Assembly (NCBI RefSeq): GCF_031755915.1
Contig: NC_083389.1
Location: forward strand, 19,554,001-19,618,000
DNA: 64,000 nucleotides
DNA from: Ziziphus jujuba
Lineage: Eukaryota; Streptophyta; Magnoliopsida; Rosales; Rhamnaceae
Direction: 5' to 3'
The translations under genes and the position numbers were made by a program. A model generated the notes under the pieces. That model was not told where the DNA came from, searched no databases, and saw nothing but the letters and a program-made list of their open reading frames with translations. Of this stretch, positions 24,364 to 36,109 are shown piece after piece; the first letter of the stretch is position 1, and every line of letters begins with the position of its first letter.

Positions 24364-25400
24364 ATGGTAATTTGGCCTATTGGACCCAATTATCATGGTG
24401 ACCCACCCTTAACGGGGCGATGTATCCCTATTAAAATAGGGTATTAGCTGGGACTAGGTAAAAAAATGCCTACCTTAGATCAAGGCCGGGCCATGGTCCA
24501 GGAAACAAGGTCCCCACCCTATAACCGTCCTGACAAATATAATATTATATATTTTTAATATTTTGATTAAACTTATCCTAAAATGTGAAAAGTGGAATTT
24601 TATCTACAACTACAGGAATCTAGCTGTTGACTTTTCCATTAATCCTTTTTCATCCGCCTCTCCCCACAACATAAAAAAATAATAATAATAATAATTACCA
24701 CATTTCCTCTTCCATGTCATACCTTAACCAATCGATCTCACATCTTTTTACCTCAATGACTTCTAACTATCGATTGCTGATCGCCGAATATTGACTCCTA
24801 ACCATGGATTTCTTCATGAAACCATCTTCAGTTTTTGTTTTGTTTTCATTGTCACAGGACTTCAGATCTTTAATCTAGCCATCTTCACATAGCCAAAGAA
24901 AGCTTCACATAAAATTATTCAATTTCAATCGCTAACTTTCTTAGCCTTGAGATGAGATCTAGATCTTTAATTACTTTTTGCAATACATGTTATTTATGTT
25001 TGATTCATAAGTTCAATTGAGTTGGTATTATCCTCTTGATTTTTGTTAAACTTATGGAATGTAGATATTAATTTTAGTGAATTATCATAGTATGTTTCTA
25101 GAATTTTTTATTTTTTTATTTTTTTGTGGTTTTTGGAAATTTGCTAGATTATTTTTAATATGACGTGTTTATTTGTAAGAAGAAGTATACAAGCATATAT
25201 GCCAAAAAAAAAAAATTATTAAAAAAGGACAGTTATGGACACTAGTGAGGAACATGATATCCCTGACCTTGAATTGGGAATCCCCATCCTTATCTTACTT
25301 CCTTTATAGGTGGGGATTTACCAGGGATGAGATATCTCATACTTCATAGGAATGGGGATGGTAATAGGAAAAATGGTCTTGCCCCTTGCCCTATTACCAT
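24364..25400. mobile_element. hAT-like non-autonomous element inside the LINE
   Basis: The insertion of about 1037 bp has exact 8-bp inverted ends (ATGGTAAT and ATTACCAT) and GGCC/CCCC-rich subterminal sequence at both ends. LINE similarity stops just before it (YEDDLLIMCRA) and resumes just after it, so the edges are supported by continuity of the host element. No transposase is visible. The flanking target duplication is too degenerate to call. Superfamily assignment to hAT is by terminal style only. Confidence 0.55.
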
Positions 25401-25690
25401 TACTAGCCAACAAATAAGGTGGAAGCTATTGTGGTGAATCGGTATTTTTCTAATCATTGTAACTAGACAAGTTAGTTGGTGAACTTTTAAAAATACTTTA
25501 TTTTGTTATCAAAAAACACCAACCAAAGCTGCAAAAGAGAAATGAAATGAGTCGTTGAGATTAATAAGCTGCAGAAAAAAAATCTATTTACTTGGAGAAC
25601 ACTCTTGTTAACAAATCTAGAGAATTCTCCAAATTAAAGGACCTTATTTAGAATAAACTTGAAGGGTGGAGAAGTAATCTATTATGTAAC

Positions 25691-28429
25691 AGCCTACCCC
25701 AAATATTACTCAATTACATGCATTTGGTTAGATTTTATTAACATGATTGCACGTGGGTCCTAGAGTTAACTTTTTGTATAGTTAAGTTTTGGTTTTAACC
25801 ACCATAACATTGCATAGAGCTTGTTAATATAAGTTTACAGACTGATGGCATACTTAATTTTGAATTACAAATTCAAAATTTTGAATCTGTGAAGCTTATG
25901 CTTAAAAACTATACTAGTGTAAAAATCAATACATGTATTGTTTGCAAAGACCTAAGTATGCTATTGGGATATGCCCTGTATGAGGAGCAACAATTTGAAA
26001 AATTCTTCCAAGATCCCAAGACCAAAGCCACCCCCTCCCGTACCGATGAGCAAATCGAACTGTACACATTCAATGTGAAGCTGAAGTTTCAACTCAAATC
26101 CCTCCCCTCCCCATGCCGAATATGACTAAATGGACTCTCCTTGTCCCCATAGGAAGTTTACCCATCACCTAATTGGCACATCCACTAAAACTTATTGGAA
26201 AATCACCCCACATGCCAATATTAAGCCCAAAAGGTCTATGGACTATGTTGTTCTAATCATCAGATTCTAGCAACTATAAAGATATGGGGCCACCCTAGTC
26301 TACTAAATTTAGACCTCTTCAGTCCAATATGGCTTTTTTTTTTTGCTTAATTCCAAGTTGTTTGTGTAATATGATGATTTGAAATTCGATCAAAACTTTG
26401 GATCCATTTTTCAATCACCACGAGAGATAAGTGATAGATGTGAGTTCATCATTATGTTACCAATTCCATGGAATTTCCATTGACATATAGATTGTCCAGC
26501 ATAATTGATTTTTAAGTAAATACCAAAAATTGACCAATTTTGTAAATATCTGGTAAAACTAGATTGAAATTTGAATTTATAACTAAATTTTAGTTTTCAA
26601 TTTGTTCTTAGAGGTTAAAAAACCTATTAGAATATTCAATTTTATAAAACTAGCCTTAGGATGAAAAATTCTAATTTCAAGGTACCAAATCCAAGAGTTA
26701 ACCTATACTTGAATCCTTTATTGTCCAATTTTTGAAATTCTGAAGTTTTAGAATTTATTTTAGGACATTTGGTATTCATAAATATCATTGGATTAAATTT
26801 TTGAAAGCTTAAAAAAAGAAAATTAGTTGTATTTTAGACACCTATACTAAGTCTACAGAAGACCTTACAATAAAATAAGAGTGATCATCGACAGTGTATG
26901 TGAGTGAAAATTATTTTCATATACATTTTAGGGCATGTTTAAATTGATGGTCTAGAATTTGAATTTTTATGGAAATTTAAAGTATTATGATTATATATAT
27001 ATATATATATGAGTATGATATACATATATATAAATGTTACATTTCATATGATTGTTGGTACAATTTTAAAAGTTTCTAGTCATTAATCTTTATGGTGAGC
27101 TTGAGAACCTTGGTATTTAAATATTTGGACATTTGACTTGATGTTTTGATCCAACGGTTATTAACTTGATTTTATGAAATGGAAGTCATTAATTTGGAAA
27201 AAGTAAATTTGAAAAATGTACTTTTAAGCATTTTTAAAGTTATAAGTTTTAAAATGCTTAAAATGATTTAAAATTATGTATTTCACTGGTCTGTATTCAT
27301 GCGATGTAAACATATATATGGTTTAACCTGAAATGATGATTTGGAACTTTTGAAATGCTTATATAAGATCTATGGCTGGTAAATTCGCATGGTGACACAT
27401 TTAAATACGTGGTTTATTTTCTTGATATTAAATTTTGGTTTATGATAAAATATTTGTTTTGAAAATGGAAGATTATGGTTATGGAATTATTAGTTATTAA
27501 TGTTGTACTATTGGATTTTGATAAAATCTACTATATGGTACCATATTGTTAATAACACACAAGTTTTAGTCATCTTATGAATAGTCATAGTACATGAGAT
27601 TGATGATTTGTGTCATTTTCTCGAATTAATGATTGGGTTATGTACTAATCCCTCGTGACCATAGGATGAAAAATTTGCCACGATGCTTTTAAGACACTAA
27701 AAGTTGTGAGTTAGCTTCTTGCCATGGTTTCTTCTTCTTCCTCCTTATTGTTCTATGATAATCCAAAACATCATACACTACCCGGCAACACTAGGTATAT
27801 GGTATATTGTATGTTTTCAAAATTATGCATGATTTTTTATGGTTTCATAATGTTATATGGACATGTATATTGGAATGTATTCAGAATTATAAGTGGTTTT
27901 CTATGGTTTCATATTATTATATGGACATGTATATATTTTGTTTATACCTATTATCAGTTTTACAGTTAATTTATAATTATAAAGTTTTAATTGTTCATTA
28001 TTAAATTCTCATTTTATAATAAATTTTCGATGATACAGATTAAGTTTTCTAAAATGGTTTTAAAGGGAAACTTTTCAAAAGTATGGTAATGTGACGTCTT
28101 TTAAGAATGTTTTTTCAATAATAAATTATTATTTTTTATTGCATTAAACCACTCATTGAAATATTTTTCTTTCACATTTTATTTCTTTTAATTTGTTCCT
28201 CTAAGTTTGTGCAATTAATTTGCAGCTCTTCTAGTGCATCATGTTATAAGTTGCATTCCTCATTAGTAAACCTCATAACCCTTGTCTTTCTTTTATCTTT
28301 TAGATCTTAAGTTCCTCATTATTATTTGACACTTTAAGGTCCTTTTAGTATGCTTTGAATATAATGAACATGGCTGTATTTGTAATTGATACTTGTAGAA
28401 CTGGCTTATATTGTAGTTGTGGTTATGGT
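25691..28429. mobile_element. Unclassified insertion in the LINE (possible LTR sequence)
   Basis: LINE similarity breaks near 25690, where the sequence starts TGTAACAGCC, an LTR-like terminus, and does not return until about 29740. The stretch contains no recognisable gag or pol. It holds a TA run at 26993-27010 and small unrelated open frames. It may be a solo LTR or a large non-autonomous element, later joined by the Cassandra array. The far end was not identified. Confidence 0.4.
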
Positions 28430-29521
28430 TGTGACAATTAATATGGGCGGTTGCAAGAGGCACTAGCAAACTACCTGGTGTCCAATTCCATATCATCCAG
28501 ATATGAAATGGGTGATAATTTAAATGTAATAATAATCATTCTCATAACACCATAGCTTTTTTAGAGTGGTGGGCTTTAGGGTTCAAAAGAACTTCGAAGT
28601 TGGGCATCCTCAGGCGAAAGTAGTCTAAGGATAGTTGACCTCCTAAAAGCTCTAAATAAAAAATCTCATACCAAATACGGTGGCTAAATTAAGGATAATA
28701 TTAGCATAGAATGATAGGTTTGCCAATGGAAAATGGGTGTTATAAATGGTATCAAAGCTTGTACCAAATTAGAAGCGTACGATCAAGGACGTTGTGCCCA
28801 AAATAGTGGACTATGATGATCGGTGTGGATGGGTCCAAAAGACACTGGCAAGTTACCTGGTATCAAATCCCACATTGTCCAGGTGTGGAATGAAAGATGA
28901 TTCAAATATAATGATAATGATTCTAATAACACCAAGATCTTTTCAGAGCAACTAGCTTCATAGTTGGAAAGAACTCCAAACTTAAATATGCTCAGGCGAA
29001 AATAATATAAAGATGGGTGACCTCGTAGAAGCTCTAAACAAAAAATTTCGTATCATGAGTGATAGCTGAATTGAAGACAATATCAGCAGAGAATAATAGA
29101 TCAGCAAGTGGAGCCGGGATGTTACAAATAGTATCAGAATATGTACCAAGCCAAAAGTGTACTAGAAAGGATGCTGGACTCCAAGAGGGTGGATTGTGAC
29201 AACCAATATGGGCAGGTGTAAGAGGCACTAACAAACTACTTAGTGTCTAATCCCACATCACCAAGTATGAAATAAGAAATGATTCAAATGTAATGATAAT
29301 ATCCTATAACGTCGAAGTCTTTTAATATCCTATAACGTTGAAGCCTTTTAACAACTGCTAGCTTCAAGGTTTAAAAGAATTTCAAAGTTAACCATGCTCA
29401 GGCAAGAGTAGTTCAAAGATTGGAAAATTCTTAACAAAAAACCTCATACCAAGTGCGAAAGCTAAATTGAGGACAATATTAGTAGAGTGTGATAGATACA
29501 CCAATGAAAGGGAGTGTTACA
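28430..29521 (+). mobile_element. Tandem Cassandra TRIM: three LTRs, two internal domains
   Basis: LTR1 is 28430-28744 and LTR2 is 28812-29126 (315 bp each). LTR3 is 29195-29521 (327 bp). Internal domains of 67 and 68 bp lie between them (28745-28811 and 29127-29194). LTR1 and LTR2 are each followed by a Met-tRNA-type primer site (TGGTATCAAAGC at 28747; TAGTATCAGA at 29129). Every LTR holds a 5S-rRNA-like block (about 28588-28653, 28970-29036 and 29377-29432) with recognisable AAGTT, TCAGGCGAAAGTAGT and TTGACCTCC segments of the 5S Pol III internal promoter. The flanks ATGGT and AAGGT could be a decayed 5-bp target duplication. No coding capacity, as expected for a TRIM. A small 25-bp duplication makes LTR3 longer. 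Confidence 0.88.
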
Positions 29522-29739
29522 AAGGTGGTGGGTGTTGACTGTAGAATTGTAGTTCAGAGGTTGTATTGATGATGTAAAAATATATTTGGCATATTGTATT
29601 ATTTACTTATGTTTAAGTTGTTCATAGTTTAGATGAGGTTCCATTAAGTGTTCCATAAAGACTGCTCGATGGGACTTCCTTAGATAAGGTTATCCAAAGA
29701 TCCTAGCCAAGTTCTTAGATAGGTTCTATCATATTGTCC
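29522..29739. other. Residual insert sequence before the LINE resumes
   Basis: Unassigned sequence between the Cassandra array and the third LINE block. Probably the remaining edge of the insertion that begins near 25690. Confidence 0.35.
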
Positions 29740-31415
29740 AAAGCAAAAAAAGTTAATAAAACTAGTGTGGCACATGCAGTACTTACATATTCCATGGTTA
29801 CATTCAGAGTTCTTGAGGAAGTGTGTAAAGATATGGATCACATGCTTAGAAGATTTTGATGGGAAGTTAATTCAAAGAAACCCAAATCTTAAAAGTGTGG
29901 ACTGAGATTTGCAATTAAAGGAGCTATGGGGCCTTGGAATTAGTCCATTCAAAGATATCAGTACTACATTAATGTTAAGACTGGCTTGGAGGGTTGCAAG
30001 CAATCAAGGCAACATTTTGTCTAATACTCTTTGAGTTAAATATTTGAAGGGAAAGTTTTTTTTCCTTTCACTGAGGCTAAAAAAAGGCACATTACCTGTA
30101 TGGCAAGGTATGATGACCATGAAGAAGTGAATTTTAAAGAGAGTTAGATATAAATTGGGTAATGACTTTGATATTAATATTTGGAAGGATCCATAGGTGT
30201 CTGGCCTTCTAGATAGCATTCCTTTGGGTAAGAATGAAGAAGATATTATGACATGGAGGGGAAACGCGGAATTGAAGGAAACTAATTGTGATAACTAGAA
30301 TGTGAAGTAGGTGAATGAGATTTTTCATGAGAACTCTGCAAATGTCATTCTGAGCATAAATGGGCCTAAGTTGGATCAATAGGACTAGCTTGTATGGATT
30401 GGTAACGAGTCAAGTGTATTTTCAATTAACAACTTCTATGAGTTAAAATTCGAAGGGAAATATAAGCAGGATGATGCTGTAATTTGGAAAAAGCTGTGGA
30501 AGCTTAAGATCCATGAGAGACTTGAAACTTTCCTTTGGAGGACGCTGTCGAATTCCATTCCGACAAAGGAGGCTCTATTTTAGAAACTAAGAGTGGGAGA
30601 CAAAGATTGCCTAGTTTATGGTTATGAGGCAGAAATGAGCTACCATACCTTTAACTATGTAATGACATTAGGAGCTTAGCTTTTGGCGAAAAATGGGGAT
30701 GCATATTGGATACTTGGAATATGGCCAATATTATAGAATTGATTAAGTTTTATGTTAATCCCAGACTAATCCTTGTTTCTTGAAAATGGAAAAGGATTTT
30801 TTTAACTATTTTCTAGGCTACTCTTATATATCATGCAAGATAGTATCGGAACGACAAATTGTTCAATGGAAGGCTCTTGGAAGTGGAAATTATCAAGACA
30901 TTTGAGAGCTCGATTGAGGAGTTCGTTAATCTAGCCTAGGAAATGTCTAGCAAGATTTAATTGTGGAGTAGTCCTCAAGGATGGTGGAAAATCAACATGG
31001 ATATGGTTTTTACAGATGGACATGCAACCCTTACTTTTGTGGTTCGAGATAATTATTGGGACCTCATCCATCTAGAATCAAAGCTTATTCATTGTAGGTC
31101 TCTCACATTGCGGAAGTTAAAACCTTAGATGGGCCTCTAAAGTGGTGGTTGATAGGTGTTGGAATGATATGGGGGTGGTCCTATAATGCAACGACAATGG
31201 TGAAAGAGATTAACTCTCTTGAAGTCCCTTTGGATTGGGGAACTAGCTTAGATGTCCAAAACATCATAACTAGGAATGGGAAGTTTAACTGGTGTTTTTA
31301 GTGGAACTAGCATTCTTCAAACAAATTAGCTGATCTTCTTTCTAGGAAAGCTATGTTAGCTGCTTTGCCTTTTTCTGTTTTTTCAATTGTAGTAAGGAAT
31401 TAATGTTTTCCTTTA

Positions 31416-31746
31416 AATTACTCTTCATAAATCTCTTATTATATCATTTTTGTATATATATGATATATGATATATGTATTATTATTATTGTTTTTTTTTT
31501 TTTGGTAGCATCTAATTAGGTTGGATTTGTATAGATTTGTCCTATACCTCTTAACACCTTGTGTTTATCCAAATAATGCATATCTAATGACTGCGAATGT
31601 TGTCCCTTACAATTACTCTTCGTAAATCTCTTATTATATCATTTTTGTATATATATATGATATATGTATTATTATTATTATTTTTTCTTTTTGTAGCTTC
31701 TAATTAGGTTGGATTTGTATAGATTTGTCCTATACCTGTTAACACT
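31416..31746 (+). repeat. 195-bp direct duplication at the LINE 3' end
   Basis: AATTACTCTTC begins at 31416 and again at 31611. Both copies continue through ATATCATTTTTGTATATATA to a segment reading GATTTGTCCTATACCT. The copies differ at few positions plus short indels in AT runs. Confidence 0.85.
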
Positions 31747-32205
31747 TTTGCCATATATCAAATATCAATAAATCTCGCATCAAGTATTATATTAAAATTT
31801 TATCAAATCAGCCATTTAGATTTAACCTTAAAAGATAGATCCAGTCCAACAATTACATTTAAAAATTTTAATATACTATTATTAATTCAACCTAATTATA
31901 AATTTGTTATAGCAAACACTAGTATATAGATGTGTGTGTCTATGTGTGTTGCTCTTAAAAAAAAAAAAATTTATGTAAATAATTATCTTTCAGTTTATTG
32001 CTTATAATGATATGACAAAGTTGTATGAATGACATCTTAAGGGCTGGTTTTTATTCCACTTACATCTTAATAGGACTTTTTTTTTTAAGTCATAAGATCT
32101 TTTATATTTGTTATCTTTTTCAACATATCACTTAATACATTTTTATCTTAAATGAAAAAGCTTAAATATTTCACTTTTCACTTATATCTTAGCAGGATTT
32201 GTTCT

Positions 32206-32249
<44 letters not shown>

Positions 32250-35200
32250 TCAAAATTGCCCTTGCCAAAATTGTAAATTCCAAAAGCCTCTCGCTTGTTT
32301 GCTCGCTTAGCCTCCATGGTTGATCTCTAAGCTCATACTCAGCACCAAAAAGCCACAAAATGAAATGAAAGTACAAAATCTCCATGAGAAAGATTTCTAA
32401 AATGCACATTGATTCTCTCTCTCTCTCCCTCCCTGTCTCTCTCTTACTCTCTTTAAGCTTTACCCATTTGAGGTACAAAAGTCATTTAACAAGAAATATA
32501 TGAGAGCCAATTGAAAGCTAATAGGATTGTTTTGAATTTAGGAGGGAATAAGGTGGAGGATTAATGGTGAGCAAGAGCTTTACGAAGAACTAAAGGGACT
32601 TTCATCGTTGGCTGCAAGTGCCATTAATGGTGAAAACAGGGGAGGAAGGAATGGAAGGTAGATTGTTTTGGGTTACAGACAATTTTGAAAATTCTTGTGA
32701 TTGGGATTTTGAAGATTTTCTTCAAATTTTAATTTGTTCTTTCATTGAAATTTTCTTTCATTATTTTATTTTATTTTTTTTTCTGCAAGGATATTTTTTA
32801 AAAAGATTATTCCTTTTGCTTACTCACCGAAGAGTTTGGCTATTAGTCATTCTTATGGTAAAGGCTTTGGGATGTAATTAATACGATTTAAGATAAATTT
32901 TAAATATTTTTATTTATTTATTTATTTTGGATAAATCTTTAATGTTTTTATTTATTTAGGATAAATTTGATGTAATTTTATCTGTTTTCAAAAAATGTTA
33001 TTATAAAAAAAAATAAATAAAATTAATTAAAATAAAAATATGTTATATTTGGCAAGTTAGAAAATTCTTGTATATCCGATATATGGGGCTTTTGCATATA
33101 TTCTTAAAATTTTCCATGCATATCTTATATTTGGGACTTCTACATATATTTTCAAAATTTTCCTTGTATATATAGGTAGATAAAAAACAAACAATATGTC
33201 TAAAAGCCTTTAATACTTGTCAAATAAATTCTATTTAGACATAAGACATATTTATGTCTAATAAGACTTAAAGACTGAAAAAAGAAACACACCCTTAGCT
33301 AGTTTGAAACTAAAAATCTAAATGGAAATGTAGCAACTCTAAACTTTTATCACGTTATTATATCTTTCATTATAATCTCAATTTTCCAAAACAAAGTTCT
33401 AGTGTATGTAGACGGTGCCCTAAAACGAAGTTATAAACATATATGTTCTCATTTCACTTTCTCTCCTCCCAAACACATCTAAATATCTCTGTTTAATTTT
33501 CTATTTCGTCCATTACAACTTTCCATGATTTTGAAGGTACGGTTTTTTTGTTTATCTGATTAATTTATAGATATCTATAATTATTGTTAACGCAGTTGCA
33601 GAGATATTAATTCCATTTTTTTTAATTTTTTTTTTGGTTATTGTTAGTACTAATATAAATTTGTTACTGTTATTTCCTACCCATTTGAGCCTTTCAAGTC
33701 TAGAGTTACTTACATAGGTCTATTTGTTTACTTATTTCATTTTCTTAAGAAACTTTATTAACTAAACCATACTTTCTCTGTTTTCACCAGGAAAAAAAAA
33801 AAAAAAATCATACTTTCTCTTGTCATATAACTCCATTTCAACCTTACTGTTTATTGATTCTGACTTTAAAGTCAACAAGACAACTTTATATGTCATACAT
33901 GGATATAACTAATAAATAAATAAATAAATCAAATAATTGAAGCATTATTACTTGGTTTCATAAAATTAAATTTTAAGGTAACCTTTCAACAATATGATCA
34001 ATTTTAATTTTCTAAAAACCATGAAGGAAACTCTCTCCTCTGCTGCCGAACTAATGTGGTTATGGCTTCGTATAGTTTTATGAGAGAAGGAAAATAAAAA
34101 ATCTTGGAATGCCGAAGAACATTATTTTCATTATGGAATTTGGCAAAACAAACAAAAAACAAAAAACACTTCCACACTCAATTGCAATTTAATTATTTAG
34201 CTGTTCATAAACCCTTAATTAGGAAACAGCATTTATCAATTAGTAATTAATGATATTTCAATGCTTCCATATATATATATATATATATGTTTATTTACCT
34301 GTCTCTGCAAATTACTGCAATATTCTTTAGGATTTGCTTTCAAGTTAACTTTAGTGGATAGTGCATAATTATAAACAAAAAATGTTGTCGTTTTTGGGTT
34401 GGGAAAATTAGGATATAGAACCAGATATGTATAATTTCTGGTTAATTTGCTCTGAGCTACACAGAAAGAAATGTATGTGTGTGTGTGTAATATACACACA
34501 CACATATATATATATATATAGATCAAATTAGGTAAAAGATGAAAAGCAGAGGCTGACTTTTGAGCTCTATATGCATAGGTTTTATATATTATACAAAATC
34601 TATATCAGTATTTACAATTCTTACGAGGAACAGAAACTAATTTTTTTTTTTTTGTCCTGCATAAATTGCAGTAGGAGGGTCAAAATCTGTATATAATTAA
34701 GCTCTTTAAAAAAAAAAAATTCACCAGTTGCATGGATATGGTAGGGTAGCTGCATGTTAATATTGATCCCAGAAGAGCTAGCTGGCTACCAAGAAGAAAT
34801 ACTTATATGTCTGAATTAGGCAGATCGATCATAATTCACAACCAGTACGGAATTCAGTCAGAGTATATTATAGAGTGTGTGTATATATATATATATATAT
34901 ATGTAGCTCTTTTTCCCCACACATATATACAAGTATATACAAGCACATATGCATTTATATGAGTCTGTATTCTTTTCTTCGGTCATTTTCCGAAGACATC
35001 ATTTTTCCTCATTTTTATTTTATTTTATATAATTATTCCCTTTTTGTTGAAGAAACGGTGTTCTTCTTTTCAAGGTCAACATCAAATAAATACTTATATA
35101 TATATATATATGCTAGTTGTAAAGCAAAACATACATATAAATTTGTATATATATATATATATATGGATATATAAAACTAATAAAACTGAACGAGAAAAAG

Positions 35201-35913
35201 AAGATATAATTTAGTTTAGTGGCAGGGTTGTTCTTCGATGCTCTTATACCTGTAATTTTCTAAACGAATACTTTGTGAAATGCCATTTTGTTTAACAATT
35301 TTTATAAAATGCTAGTTGTCATCATTCATTATTCTCTTGCGTTTTTGCAACTTGCGTTGCCTTAAAATATTAATGGTTTTTGACTGGTAACTAAAACAAA
35401 GCCATAAGCCTGTTATACTTTTATATGTATATATATATATATATATATATTAATCTTTAATCTTCTTTGTTCTTTTTTCTGTTTTCATATTTAAGCTGCC
35501 AAGTTGATTCTGCCTACTTGTATTATATGAATTTAAACCAATCGAAGAGCTTAATGAGAAAAATAATAATAACAACAAGAAAAAGAAAAGCGCAAAAGAA
35601 TATTTAAAAGATGGAAAATTGAAAAGTTCACTTTCAATAACTCTTTACTGTTGTTTTTGCTTCCAGCATTTGATACAAAATACGCTGCAAGTCTATTCAA
35701 AGTTTGCCACATAATACACCATTTGTATTATATAATATACAAAGGAATCAGCTATATATATAATCAATAATATATACTAATTAAATTGCCTTCATCTAAT
35801 TCATATTTTAAAGGCAAAGCAAGCTTAATTTAGTACACTTAATTTTCTTATGACCTCTGTATAATAAACCAGCTCCTACTATCAGTAATTAATCAATTAG
35901 ACGGTTAGCTAAA
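31747..35913. other. AT-rich intergenic DNA with TA microsatellites
   Basis: No gene recognised. T run at 32206-32246; GA/CT tract near 32415-32450; TA runs near 34266-34290, 34500-34520, 34880-34902, 35095-35111 and 35145-35164. A more complex patch at 34720-34870 shows no coding or known RNA signature. The open frames in this region mostly encode the simple repeats. Confidence 0.55.
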
Positions 35914-36109
35914 GAGTTTTCAGTTCATTTTTACTTGTCGTTAATGGCAACTGACATGAATGATAGTATCATATAGATATTATATATCACAGTTTATTTA
36001 ATACTAAGGTAGAGTTTTCAGTTCATTTTTACTTGTCGTTAATGGCAACTGACATGAATGATAGTATCATATAGATATTATATATCAGAGTTTATTTAAT
36101 ACTAAGGTA
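35914..36109. repeat. 98-bp perfect-period tandem duplication
   Basis: Units 35914-36011 and 36012-36109 both begin GAGTTTTCAGTTC and end ACTAAGGTA. By eye they differ at a single base (ATATCACAG versus ATATCAGAG), so the duplication is recent. Confidence 0.95.

Larger units (their letters stand above)
23561..31420 (+). mobile_element. One degenerate LINE split into three blocks by insertions
   Basis: Block 1 (about 23561-24363) has reverse-transcriptase motifs: KIDLNK with a following DRLE near 24000-24035, a degraded GLRQGCP-like motif near 24180, and YEDDLLIMC at about 24324-24350, the RT active site with Y for F and E for A. Block 2 (about 25401-25690) resumes with the downstream text expected of this family (NRYFSNHCN, then LLSKNT). 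Block 3 (about 29740-31420) continues with KTSVAHAVLTYSM, a zf-RVT-type stretch (WKKLWKLKIHERLETFLWR, from 30486) and a decayed RNase H with WWKINMD near 30985. Frames are broken throughout. Order, strand and joins fit a single plus-strand copy; the exact block edges are estimates. Confidence 0.75.

Noticed and set aside
34236..35174. Open frames with Tyr-Ile repeats on both strands
   Set aside because: They translate TA and TG microsatellites.
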